Source: Acetobacteraceae bacterium (GTDB taxonomy: Bacteria > Pseudomonadota > Alphaproteobacteria > Zavarziniales > Zavarziniaceae). Taken from it: a stretch of DNA of 57,768 nucleotides. The translations under genes and the position numbers were made by a program. Each line of letters begins with the position of its first letter. Position 1 is the stretch's first letter. The notes under the pieces were generated by a model. That model was given only the letters and a program-made list of their open reading frames with translations, was not told the DNA's origin and did no database searches. The stretch covers positions 1 through 57,768 of the forward strand of contig CANCOY010000007.1 of NCBI GenBank assembly GCA_947379865.1, in the 5' to 3' direction. Positions 17,514-26,149 of this stretch are shown here, piece after piece.

Positions 17514-18602
17514 TCACCTCAGCTTCAGGGTGGAAAGGCCAATCAGGGCCAGCACCACGGAGATGATCCAGAACCGGATGACCACAGTCGGCTCTGCCCA
17601 GCCCTTCTGCTCGAAGTGATGATGCAGCGGCGCCATGCGGAACACGCGCTTGCCGGTCGTCTTGAACGAAATCACCTGGACGATCACCGAAACCGTTTCG
17701 AGCACAAACAGCCCGCCGATGATGGCAAGCACGATCTCATGCTTCACGATAACGCTGATGGTTCCAAGTGCACCACCCAGAGCAAGGCTGCCGGTGTCAC
17801 CCATGAAGACCATGGCAGGCGGCGCGTTGTACCAGAGGAAGCCCAGCCCCGCGCCCACAAGCGCACCACAGAAAATCGCAAGCTCCCCCGCACCGGGCAC
17901 GGCGTGGATCTGGAGATAGTTCGAGAAGACCGCGTTGCCCACAAGATAGGAGATCAGTGCAAAGCTCGCCGCCGCGATCATCACCGGCACGATGGCCAGC
18001 CCGTCGAGACCATCCGTAAGATTGACGGCATTCGAGGCGCCAACCACGACAAACACCGCCACGGCAGGGAAGAACCAGCCCAGCTGGATCAGCAGATCCT
18101 TGAAGAAGGGAAGGCTGAGGGCAGTTGCGTGATGCGCCTCGCTGAGGGTCATGATCCAGGATACTGCAATCAGGGCAATGACAACCTCCAGCACCAGCTT
18201 CAACCGGCCGGGAACACCCTTTGGATTACGCTTGGAGACCTTCAGATAGTCATCCCAGAAGCCGATCAACCCATAGCCGAGGGTGACCAGCAGAACCGAC
18301 CAGACATAGCCCGACGTCAGGTCTGCCCACAGCAGGGTTGCGACGCCCAGGCCAATCAGGATGAGGAAGCCGCCCATGGTCGGCGTGCCCTGCTTGGTCA
18401 GGCGGTGGCTCTGCGGGCCATCGTCACGGATCGGCTGGCCCTTGCCCTGGCGCAGCTTCAGCCAGCCAATCAGTTTCGGGCCCAGCAGGAAGGTGACCAG
18501 CATGGCCGTCATCACGGCGCCGCCCGTCCTGAACGTCAGATAACGGAACAAATTGAAGAAGCCGATATCGTCGGCCAGTGGAGTAAGGAGGTTGAAGAGC
18601 AT
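17514..18602 (-). CDS. mraY: Phospho-MurNAc-pentapeptide translocase MraY
   Basis: MraY makes lipid I from UDP-MurNAc-pentapeptide and undecaprenyl phosphate. I start at ATG 18602 (MLFNLLTPLADDIGFFN), giving 362 residues, the family size; an open extension upstream is unlike MraY. It has about ten membrane helices. The acidic motif NLTDGLDGLAI and the histidine motif APLHHHFE are complete. It begins 4 bp after the murF stop. Confidence 0.97.
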   Translation of the reverse strand: MLFNLLTPLADDIGFFNLFRYLTFRTGGAVMTAMLVTFLLGPKLIGWLKLRQGKGQPIRDDGPQSHRLTKQGTPTMGGFLILIGLGVATLLWADLTSGYVWSVLLVTLGYGLIGFWDDYLKVSKRNPKGVPGRLKLVLEVVIALIAVSWIMTLSEAHHATALSLPFFKDLLIQLGWFFPAVAVFVVVGASNAVNLTDGLDGLAIVPVMIAAASFALISYLVGNAVFSNYLQIHAVPGAGELAIFCGALVGAGLGFLWYNAPPAMVFMGDTGSLALGGALGTISVIVKHEIVLAIIGGLFVLETVSVIVQVISFKTTGKRVFRMAPLHHHFEQKGWAEPTVVIRFWIISVVLALIGLSTLKLR

Positions 18603-18606
18603 GGCT

Positions 18607-20067
18607 TTATTCCACCGCTTCTGTGGCGGTGCCGGCGGGCGGCGCCCCGGCCTTGGCCAGTACGTCAACCAGCGGGCCCATGCGGCTGCCCAAAGATCCC
18701 TTCACGACCACCACATCGCCAGCCCGCAGGGCGCCGGCAACAAGCGGCGCCAGTTCGGCTGAAGTCGCAGCGTGGAGCCCCCGGATCAGGGGCGGCAGGG
18801 CATCATGCAGATAGGCCATGTTTGAGCCCGCCGTGAAGACAAGGTCGAAATGTGCATCGGTCAGTGCGGTCGCCAGACTGGCGTGAAGGTCTGGCGCCGT
18901 GGGCCCCAGTTCCCGCATGTCGCCAAGAATGGCGATGCGCCGCCCACGGCCTTCTGGTGTAATGCGGCCCACCGTATCGAAAGTGGCGCGCATGGAGGCG
19001 GGGCTGGCATTGTAGGATTCGTCGATCAGCGTGAAGACGCCACCAGCGACGCTGATGGCGCGTGTCTTGCCGCGCCCCTCAGGGCTTTCAACCGAGGCAA
19101 GCGCAAGGCCGGCAAGTGAGATATCACCGCCCACCGCTTCCACAGCCGCCAGCACGGCGAGGCTGTTCATGATCCAATGCTTGCCAGGTGCACCCACCTT
19201 GTAGGCAAGGCGCATGCCGTGAACCTCAGCCGAGACACAGGAACAGTTCGGGGTCAGCGCAGAATCAATCAGGCGCACGTCACTTTGGGGATCTGAGCCA
19301 AAGGTAACGATACGGGCACCATGAACCCGTGCTGCCGCCGCGATGCGATCAAAATGCGCATTGTCACGATTGAGGATGGCAACACCGCCAGGCTCCAGTC
19401 CCATGAAGATTTCCGCCTTGGCATCGGCGATTTCCTCAACCGAGGAAAAGAACTCCAGATGTACCGCCTCGATGGTGGTGACGATGGCAACGTGCGGCCG
19501 GACCATGGTGGTCAGGCGGGCAATCTCGCCCGCGTGGTTCATGCCCATTTCGAAGACACCGAAATGGGTGTTGGTCGGCATGCGCGCAAGGCTCAATGGC
19601 ACGCCAACGTGATTGTTGAAGGATGCCTTCGAGCCGTGGGTATGGCCCTGCGCCGCAAGGACATGCTCAAGGGCGGTACGCGTGCCTGTCTTTCCGACAC
19701 TGCCTGTAACCGCAATGATACGCGCCCCGTCTGCAGGTGCGATGGGGGCGGTGCCGCCGGGGATGCGGGCACGCGCGGCAATTCCCAGGGCCTCAAGGGC
19801 CTTCATTGTGTCGGGCACGTGAACAAGGGGAACCGCTTCCGAGACATCGGGTGGCCGGCGCGAAACCAGGGCGGCAGCGGCGCCATTGGCAAAGGCCTGG
19901 GCGACGAATTCATGACCATCAGCGACGGTTCCCGGCAGGGCCACGAAAAGGTCGCCGGGCCCAACGCTGCGTCCATCGATGGCAACACCAGAGATGGCGG
20001 CGGCGCGGCGGGCATGGCCGCCGGTTGCATCGGCAATCTCGTCGGTGGTCCAGAGTGGCGCCATCAT
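18607..20067 (-). CDS. murF: UDP-MurNAc-tripeptide--D-Ala-D-Ala ligase MurF
   Basis: MurF attaches the D-Ala-D-Ala made by Ddl. The three Mur ligase domains are present in 486 residues. The ATP loop is AVTGSVGKTGTRTALE, and NNHVGVPLSLARM and DESYNASPASMRA are family signatures. The start has GGGGGGAA upstream and overlaps the murE stop by ATGA. Confidence 0.97.
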   Translation of the reverse strand: MMAPLWTTDEIADATGGHARRAAAISGVAIDGRSVGPGDLFVALPGTVADGHEFVAQAFANGAAAALVSRRPPDVSEAVPLVHVPDTMKALEALGIAARARIPGGTAPIAPADGARIIAVTGSVGKTGTRTALEHVLAAQGHTHGSKASFNNHVGVPLSLARMPTNTHFGVFEMGMNHAGEIARLTTMVRPHVAIVTTIEAVHLEFFSSVEEIADAKAEIFMGLEPGGVAILNRDNAHFDRIAAAARVHGARIVTFGSDPQSDVRLIDSALTPNCSCVSAEVHGMRLAYKVGAPGKHWIMNSLAVLAAVEAVGGDISLAGLALASVESPEGRGKTRAISVAGGVFTLIDESYNASPASMRATFDTVGRITPEGRGRRIAILGDMRELGPTAPDLHASLATALTDAHFDLVFTAGSNMAYLHDALPPLIRGLHAATSAELAPLVAGALRAGDVVVVKGSLGSRMGPLVDVLAKAGAPPAGTATEAVE

Positions 20068-21533
20068 GGCTGTTCCCCCCTGATCTGGGCGACGGCGGCG
20101 CGGGCCTCGTCACGATCATCGAATGGCCTTGTCACACCCCCTGCGGTCTGACCCTGCTCATGTCCCTTGCCGGCGATGACAAGAATGTCGCCTGTCTCAA
20201 GGAGCGAGACCGCAGTGCGGATCGCCGCAGAGCGATCGCCAATCTCAATTGCGGCGGGAGCCCCGGAGAGGATCGCCCGGCGGATGGTGGCAGGATCTTC
20301 TGAACGCGGATTATCGTCGGTGACAATCAGCGTATCGGCGAACGCTTTGGCAACCGCCCCCATTTCGGCACGCTTGCCAGCATCGCGGTCGCCGCCAGCG
20401 CCGAAAACAACAACAAGTTTGCCGCGTGCATGTGGGCGCAACGCCTTGAGAATCGTCATGAGGGCATCGGGCGTGTGGGCATAATCCACATAGACCGGCG
20501 CACCACAGGGATGCAAAGCTGCATGTTCCATCCGGCCGGGAACACCGCGGAGTTTCTCCAGTGTGGCAATCGCGGCCTGCGGATCCCCACCCGTCGCCAG
20601 GACAAGGCCCAGGGCCACAAGAGCGTTGGAGGCCTGGAAGGCACCTGCCAGAGGCAGGTTTACAGTCTGCTCACGGCCTTTCCAGCCGATGCGCAGGCGC
20701 TGACCCACGGCATTGGGTGCCTGTTCCAGCAGGGCCAGATCAGCCTCCGGTGTCCCCACGGTCACAAGGCCCAGGCCTCGTTCGCTGGCAAGGGCGGCCA
20801 GTTCATCGACCCGCCCCGAAAGGGCTTCCACCACAATGGTTGCCCCGGCTGGCAGCAACTCGGCAAACAGGCGGCGCTTGGCCTGCCAATAGGCGGCGAC
20901 AGTGCCATGATAGTCGAGATGGTCACGGGTGATGTTTGTCAGCGCGGCGGCCGCCAGATGCACGCCATCAAGGCGACGCTGGTCTATGCCATGGCTTGAC
21001 GCTTCCATGGCAACGCAGCTGATGCCACGCGTGGCCAGATCATCAAGGACCTGGTGCAATGCCACCGGATCAGGCGTGGTCATGCCAAGCGGCATCTCAC
21101 CGCCTGCGTATGTCACCCCAAGTGTACCTATTGCACCAGCCTGAGACCCCATGCCCTCCCAGATCTGGCGGGCAAACTGGGCAACGGAGGTCTTACCATT
21201 GGTTCCCGTCACCGCAACCACGGTGGCTGGCTGGCGGGGGAAGAATCGCGCGGCCGCCAGAGCCAGACAGCGACGAGGATCCTCGTCGGTGACAATGGTC
21301 AGGCCAGGACGGGCTGCAACGGCGCCGGGCGCAGCAAGAATCGCGACGGCGCCGTGCGCCAGTGCATCATCCAGATATCTTGCGCCGTCGGCCTGAACGC
21401 CTGACAGGGCGGCAAAGAGGTAACCGGGTTTCACCGCGCGACTGTCTGCACTCAGACCGGTTATGGCCAGGGCGCCGTCGCCGATGATGGTGGCCCCGGG
21501 CATCAGGTCGTCAAGGCGGCAGGTTGCGTTCAT
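20064..21533 (-). CDS. murE: UDP-MurNAc-L-Ala-D-Glu ligase MurE (meso-DAP type)
   Basis: MurE adds the third stem-peptide residue. The ATP loop is VAVTGTNGKTSVAQFA. The C-terminal DDNPRSEDP carries the DNPR motif that in known enzymes indicates meso-diaminopimelate rather than lysine as substrate. Length is 489. Both ends overlap neighbours by 4 bp. Confidence 0.97.
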   Translation of the reverse strand: MNATCRLDDLMPGATIIGDGALAITGLSADSRAVKPGYLFAALSGVQADGARYLDDALAHGAVAILAAPGAVAARPGLTIVTDEDPRRCLALAAARFFPRQPATVVAVTGTNGKTSVAQFARQIWEGMGSQAGAIGTLGVTYAGGEMPLGMTTPDPVALHQVLDDLATRGISCVAMEASSHGIDQRRLDGVHLAAAALTNITRDHLDYHGTVAAYWQAKRRLFAELLPAGATIVVEALSGRVDELAALASERGLGLVTVGTPEADLALLEQAPNAVGQRLRIGWKGREQTVNLPLAGAFQASNALVALGLVLATGGDPQAAIATLEKLRGVPGRMEHAALHPCGAPVYVDYAHTPDALMTILKALRPHARGKLVVVFGAGGDRDAGKRAEMGAVAKAFADTLIVTDDNPRSEDPATIRRAILSGAPAAIEIGDRSAAIRTAVSLLETGDILVIAGKGHEQGQTAGGVTRPFDDRDEARAAVAQIRGEQP

Positions 21534-23299
21534 TCCGCCCCCTCGCCCTGCATGGGCACGTACATCGCCTCGGTAATGACGGGGGACTTCTCGTCCACGG
21601 GCTCAACCCCAAGCATGGGGGCGATGCGCATGATTATGTTGCCAACCGCAGGAGCCGCCACCCAGCCGCCGGTTGCCATGCCCGCCGAGTCCTTGTTGGG
21701 ACGCGGTTCGTCAACCATGGCAAGCACGACATAGCGCGGCGACGTCATCGGAAAGGCGGCAACAAAGGACGAAAGCAGCGACTTATGGGCGTAACCGCCA
21801 TTGGCACCGGTTTTTTCCGCCGTGCCTGTCTTGCCGCCCACCAGATAGCCGTCAGCTTCGGCCTTCTTGCCGGTACCGCGCATGACCACGAGACGCATGA
21901 GGCGGCGAATGGACTCCGAGGTCTTTTCAGAGACCACACGCATGCCCGACGGCGCCTTGGCATGGTCGCTTTTCAGCAGGGTTGCCGGCAACAGAACCCC
22001 ACCGTTGACCATGGCAGAGACCCCGGTCGCGAGGTGCAGCGGGGTTACGGCAATACCATTCCCGAACGAGATCGTCATGGTATTGATCTCAAGCCAGGGC
22101 TTTGGCACCAGTGGCATGCCACGTTCCGGCAGTTCCACAGAGGTCCGGCGCAGCATGCCCAGCCGGTTCATCAGCGCCTGCTGGGCGGCCGTGCCGGCAT
22201 CCAGCGCCATACGGACGGAACCGATATTGGACGAGTACATATAGATTTCAGGCACCGTCAGCACCCTGTTCTGGGGATGCGAGTCCGAAATCAGATGTTT
22301 GCCAACCTGCAGGGGATGGCTGGCATCATAGCGTGATGCCAGGGTGGCGCTGCCGGTTTCAAGGGCGAGGGCCGTGTTGAAGGTCTTGAACGTCGACCCC
22401 ATTTCATAGACGCCAAGACTGACCCGGTTGAACCTGGTCTCAGGCGGCACGGCTGCCGGGTCGTTGGGATCGAAATCCGGCAGGGAGACCATGGCGAGGA
22501 TCTCGCCCGTCTGCACATCCATCACGACGCCAGCGCCGCCAATGCCATTGAAGCGGCTGATGGCGCCAGCCAGTTCATCGGCCAGCACATGCTGGACACG
22601 CACATCGATGGAGAGTGTCAGGGGCTGGGCAACCCGTGCCGGGTCGGCCAGCTTTTCGTCGAAATAGGCTTCAACGCCGGCCAGACCCTTGTTGTCGACA
22701 TCGACCAGGCCAAGCACATGGGAGGCAAGCGACCCATAAGGATAGACCCGGCGCTCCTCGCGCTGGAAGGCGAGACCCGGCAGACCCAGGGCATTCACTT
22801 CCCATTGCTGGCGCGGCGAGAGATTGCGCTTCAGCCAGATGAAGGACTTGCCCGACGAGAGCTTGGCCTCAACATCGGCACGGCTGAGGTCGGGCAGAAC
22901 CGTAACCAGGGCCGAGGCCGCATCGCCAGCATTGATGATCCGGGTACTGTCGGCATAGAGGGAAGCCGTATCCAGATTGGTCGCCAGCAGCACGCCGTTG
23001 CGATCAACGATATCGCCCCTGGCCGCAAGCTTGGCCGGCGTGCGGTGGGCGTGTGCGGCCACCTCTGCCCCCTGGAACAGGGAAAGGTCAACCAGCCGGA
23101 AACCCAGGGCGATGAAGCACAGGCCAAACAGGGCGGCCGTCACGATGAGCCGGTTGCGTGCCGTCTCGATAGCTTGACCGGCCACGCCGTCCATGGGCAG
23201 CACACGGCGCCGCAGCGGAAACGTCTCACGCGCACCTTCGGGCACATGCACCTGGTTGGGCGCACGGTCGGGGCTGCGGGGGGCGTCACGCCAGCTCAT
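21530..23299 (-). CDS. ftsI: Septal transpeptidase FtsI (PBP3)
   Basis: FtsI cross-links peptidoglycan at the septum. A cytoplasmic region of about 50 residues precedes one membrane helix (LIVTAALFGLCFIALGF). The pedestal domain includes RGDIVDRNGVLLATN. The catalytic serine is about S302 in GSTFK, followed by YSSNIG (SxN) and GGKTGTAEK (KTG). Length is 589 residues. The start overlaps ftsL by 4 bp and the stop overlaps murE. Confidence 0.97.
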   Translation of the reverse strand: MSWRDAPRSPDRAPNQVHVPEGARETFPLRRRVLPMDGVAGQAIETARNRLIVTAALFGLCFIALGFRLVDLSLFQGAEVAAHAHRTPAKLAARGDIVDRNGVLLATNLDTASLYADSTRIINAGDAASALVTVLPDLSRADVEAKLSSGKSFIWLKRNLSPRQQWEVNALGLPGLAFQREERRVYPYGSLASHVLGLVDVDNKGLAGVEAYFDEKLADPARVAQPLTLSIDVRVQHVLADELAGAISRFNGIGGAGVVMDVQTGEILAMVSLPDFDPNDPAAVPPETRFNRVSLGVYEMGSTFKTFNTALALETGSATLASRYDASHPLQVGKHLISDSHPQNRVLTVPEIYMYSSNIGSVRMALDAGTAAQQALMNRLGMLRRTSVELPERGMPLVPKPWLEINTMTISFGNGIAVTPLHLATGVSAMVNGGVLLPATLLKSDHAKAPSGMRVVSEKTSESIRRLMRLVVMRGTGKKAEADGYLVGGKTGTAEKTGANGGYAHKSLLSSFVAAFPMTSPRYVVLAMVDEPRPNKDSAGMATGGWVAAPAVGNIIMRIAPMLGVEPVDEKSPVITEAMYVPMQGEGAE

Positions 23300-23835
23300 T
23301 CGTCATCCCCCATGGTTACGGGGGTGATATCTTCGTTGGTGGCCGTGCCGCCGCTGATCATCAATGCCTGACCCGCCGGGGCACTAAACCCGGAGGATGG
23401 GGGGCGCACTGCCGGCGGCGGGGCTGCGGGCAACTGGGCACTTGGTGGTGCCGCAGGCGGGGTGCGCGGGACCGAGGGTGCCGGCAAGGGTGTCAGCGCC
23501 GGGGAACTGCCCGGGGATGGGGCGGACGCAGGCCCAGGTGCAGCAGCAAGGACCGGCGCGCCGCGCGGAGGCAGGCTTTCAATCGAGGCCATCTGCGATG
23601 CCCTGATGGGCACCAGAGCCAGATATCGCCGCGACAGATCCTGCAGCCGTTCCGGCTGGTTCAGGAAGCTCCATTCAGCGTCAAGGACCTGCATCTCTTC
23701 GTGGTCATGCACGATCTGGCGCTTCATGGCAGCCAGGTTCCGCTCCATGTCCTGAACCTGATACTTCACCTGATAGAGGCCGATGGAGGCGGCAGCAGCC
23801 AGCACAAGACCGAAGGCGGTAAGGAGACGGGTCAT
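23296..23835 (-). CDS. ftsL: Cell division protein FtsL with long proline-rich tail
   Basis: FtsL forms a trimer with FtsQ and FtsB that activates FtsWI. A membrane helix covers about residues 5-21 and is followed by the coiled coil (KYQVQDMERNLAAMKRQI) and the conserved EWSFLNQPERLQDLSRRYL. After residue 95 there is an additional periplasmic tail of about 80 residues dominated by Pro, Ala and Ser. Position between rsmH and ftsI with 4-bp overlaps supports the call; the tail is the unusual part. Confidence 0.93.
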   Translation of the reverse strand: MTRLLTAFGLVLAAAASIGLYQVKYQVQDMERNLAAMKRQIVHDHEEMQVLDAEWSFLNQPERLQDLSRRYLALVPIRASQMASIESLPPRGAPVLAAAPGPASAPSPGSSPALTPLPAPSVPRTPPAAPPSAQLPAAPPPAVRPPSSGFSAPAGQALMISGGTATNEDITPVTMGDDE

Positions 23836-24821
23836 GCCAGGCCCCCCCCTGAGCTATCCCAGACGGCCGCCTCGGTACGTTCGGCAACCCTGAGGCGGGC
23901 CGAGCGGGAACGCGGGTTGCGCGAGGTCTCGGCATCTGACGGCTTGGTTGCACCGGCAGCCAGCAGCCGGAAAGACGGCGCACGACGCACGGCGACAGGG
24001 GCATGGCGCGAGGGGGCACCAGGGCCACCGGAACGCGTCCGCAGAAAGCTTTTCACCGCGCGGTCTTCAAGACTGTGGAAAGACACAACCGCCAGCCGCC
24101 CACCCGGGGCCAGCAGCCGCTCGGCCGCGGCCAGGCCGCGCTCCAGTTCGCCGAGTTCGTCATTCACGTGCAGGCGCAACGCCTGAAAGGTGCGCGTGGC
24201 GGGATGAATGCGCTCGCCCAGGGCCTTTGGGCCCATGGCGCGGGCAACGATATCGGCAAGGCGACCGGTCCGGTCGATGAGGGCAACCGCCCGCGCCTCG
24301 ACAATGGCCCGGGCGATCCGGCGGGCCATGCGCTCTTCGCCCAGCCGCCAGATGATGTTGGCAAGGGCCGTCTCTTCGACGCTGTTGACCACGTCGGCAG
24401 CACTGGGGCCACCGCCGCCACCCTCCATGCGCATGTCGAGCGGCCCGTCGAGCCTGAACGAGAAACCCCGCTCGGCCACATCCAACTGCATGGAGGAGAC
24501 GCCCAGGTCGAGGGCAATGCCGTGGATGGCGACCGTCCCATGCTGTCCCAGAAGCGCCGCCATGTCGCCAAAGCGACCATGGACAAGCGTGAGCCTGCCA
24601 GGGTGGTCGGCACCAAGGGCCGCGCCAAAGGCCAGCGCCGAAGGATCCCGGTCAATGGCAAAGACATGGGCGACGCCAGCCTCCAGCAAGGCCCGGGTAT
24701 AGCCCCCGGCGCCGAAGGTGCCGTCGACATAGATGCCATCAGGCCGGGGCGCCAAAGCAGCCAGAACCTCGTCCAGCAGGACCGAGCGATGGGGAGAGGG
24801 CGTGCTATCAGGCAGGGTCAT
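23832..24821 (-). CDS. rsmH: 16S rRNA m4C1402 methyltransferase RsmH (MraW)
   Basis: RsmH N4-methylates C1402 of 16S rRNA. The N-terminal HRSVLLDEVLAAL and SAM loop YVDGTFGAGGYTRALL are family signatures, as is LDLGVSSMQLD. The C-terminal VVSFHSLEDRAVKSFLR is intact. Length is 329 residues. It overlaps mraZ and ftsL by 4 bp each. Confidence 0.97.
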   Translation of the reverse strand: MTLPDSTPSPHRSVLLDEVLAALAPRPDGIYVDGTFGAGGYTRALLEAGVAHVFAIDRDPSALAFGAALGADHPGRLTLVHGRFGDMAALLGQHGTVAIHGIALDLGVSSMQLDVAERGFSFRLDGPLDMRMEGGGGGPSAADVVNSVEETALANIIWRLGEERMARRIARAIVEARAVALIDRTGRLADIVARAMGPKALGERIHPATRTFQALRLHVNDELGELERGLAAAERLLAPGGRLAVVSFHSLEDRAVKSFLRTRSGGPGAPSRHAPVAVRRAPSFRLLAAGATKPSDAETSRNPRSRSARLRVAERTEAAVWDSSGGGLA

Positions 24822-25306
24822 GACTGCCCCCCGCCCTGGTTATCGGATCCGCCGGGCTTCGAGGTGGCAGATGGCCAGTGCAAGCGGTCGCGCTGGGCGC
24901 GGGCCAGGCTGCGAGCCTCTGTCTCGGCAATTTTCCAGGCCGCAGGCTCCCAGATCTGGAAAGTCTGCCCACGGCCAACGAAACAGACGTGTTCGGATAT
25001 TCCGGCAACGGAGATCAACTCGTCCGGCAGCATGATCCGGCCTTCCGGATCGAAGGCCAGCTGGTGGCAGGACGCCAGGATCGACGAGAAGGCATCGGCC
25101 GCATCAGAGAACGGCGGCAGGTCGTCGATCAGCTGGGTCAGGCGGGAAATGTAATCCATTCCAGCGCCTTCGATCGCTGCATGCTTGAGCGACGGGAAGG
25201 CGATTATCCCATTGAAATCCTGAGAGGAAACGGTCGCGCGGAATGGCGCGGGCACGGAGACGCGGCCCTTCTTGTCCACCTTGTTGGTGTATGTGGACAG
25301 GAACAT
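24818..25306 (-). CDS. mraZ: Transcriptional regulator MraZ
   Basis: MraZ is a ring-forming SpoVT/AbrB-type DNA-binding protein that represses the dcw operon in E. coli. I start at ATG 25306 (MFLSTYTNKVDKKGRVSVP), giving 162 residues. Two AbrB-like half domains are visible, DKKGRVSVPAPFR near residue 12 and DPEGRIMLPDEL near residue 87. It heads the cluster and a five-box operator lies 78-122 bp upstream, so autorepression is likely. The Gly/Ser-rich C-terminal tail overlaps the rsmH start. Confidence 0.96.
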   Translation of the reverse strand: MFLSTYTNKVDKKGRVSVPAPFRATVSSQDFNGIIAFPSLKHAAIEGAGMDYISRLTQLIDDLPPFSDAADAFSSILASCHQLAFDPEGRIMLPDELISVAGISEHVCFVGRGQTFQIWEPAAWKIAETEARSLARAQRDRLHWPSATSKPGGSDNQGGGQS

Positions 25307-25383
25307 CGGCACCGGCCCAATCCCCCCACCTCTCCATCCGAGTAACCCGTCTATCCAGGCGATGGATGAAAATCGCCGGGCCT

Positions 25384-25428
25384 TGGGATGAATTGGGATA
25401 TCATGGGAGGATATGGGCGTCAATGGGA
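25384..25428 (+). promoter_or_regulatory. MraZ operator: five TGGGN boxes at 10-bp spacing
   Basis: TGGGA occurs at 25384, 25394, 25404 and 25424, with TGGGC at 25414. The five boxes have exactly one helical turn between them, each followed by a 5-base spacer. E. coli MraZ is known to bind TGGGN direct repeats with 5-base spacers upstream of its own gene. The boxes read TGGG on the strand opposite to mraZ. E. coli has three boxes as far as I recall, so five is long. Confidence 0.85.
25395..25423 (-). promoter_or_regulatory. Candidate dcw promoter inside the MraZ boxes
   Basis: On the minus strand TTGACG (25423-25418) is followed after 17 bp by TATCCC (25400-25395). The -35 element is strong and the -10 weak. 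Both elements are made of box sequence, so MraZ bound to the repeats would cover them. A start near 25388 would give an mraZ leader of about 80 bases. Confidence 0.45.
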
Positions 25429-25670
25429 TGCAGAAGTATAAATACCGGATTTTCTGTAAATGTTCTCAAACTCCTCACCCCAGAGGCGAAGCGTCGTAGA
25501 GAGAAAAAGGACGCCCGAGACCCCCTGGCATGGGAATCCAGAACCCCGATCGCGCAAGTTGTTCTTGTAATGTTCTTGATAAGCGCCCGCGCGACGGGGT
25601 CAGGCCAGGTGATTGGCGAGAATGGAAAGCGGGCCGCAGCAGGGGGAAATGGGCGTATTGGGGGGGATAA
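25429..25670. other. Intergenic region between rnpB and the mraZ operator
   Basis: These 242 bases follow the 3' end of rnpB on the minus strand. I see no convincing gene and no hairpin terminator for rnpB. The part next to the operator (about 25430-25470) is AT-rich. Confidence 0.5.
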
Positions 25671-26056
<386 letters not shown>

Positions 26057-26084
26057 CGCCCCGTGTGGACCCCGCGGGACGCCG

Positions 26085-26090
26085 CGTCAA
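26085..26090 (-). promoter_or_regulatory. Candidate -35 element of the rnpB promoter
   Basis: TTGACG on the minus strand lies 29-34 bp upstream of the structurally inferred RNA 5' end near 26056. No good -10 hexamer is visible in the G+C-rich spacer. Confidence 0.45.
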
Positions 26091-26149
26091 GGCTTCGTTA
26101 ACGGCTATGCCCGAAAGTATGGATAACCAGAACATCACCGGAGATTGCA

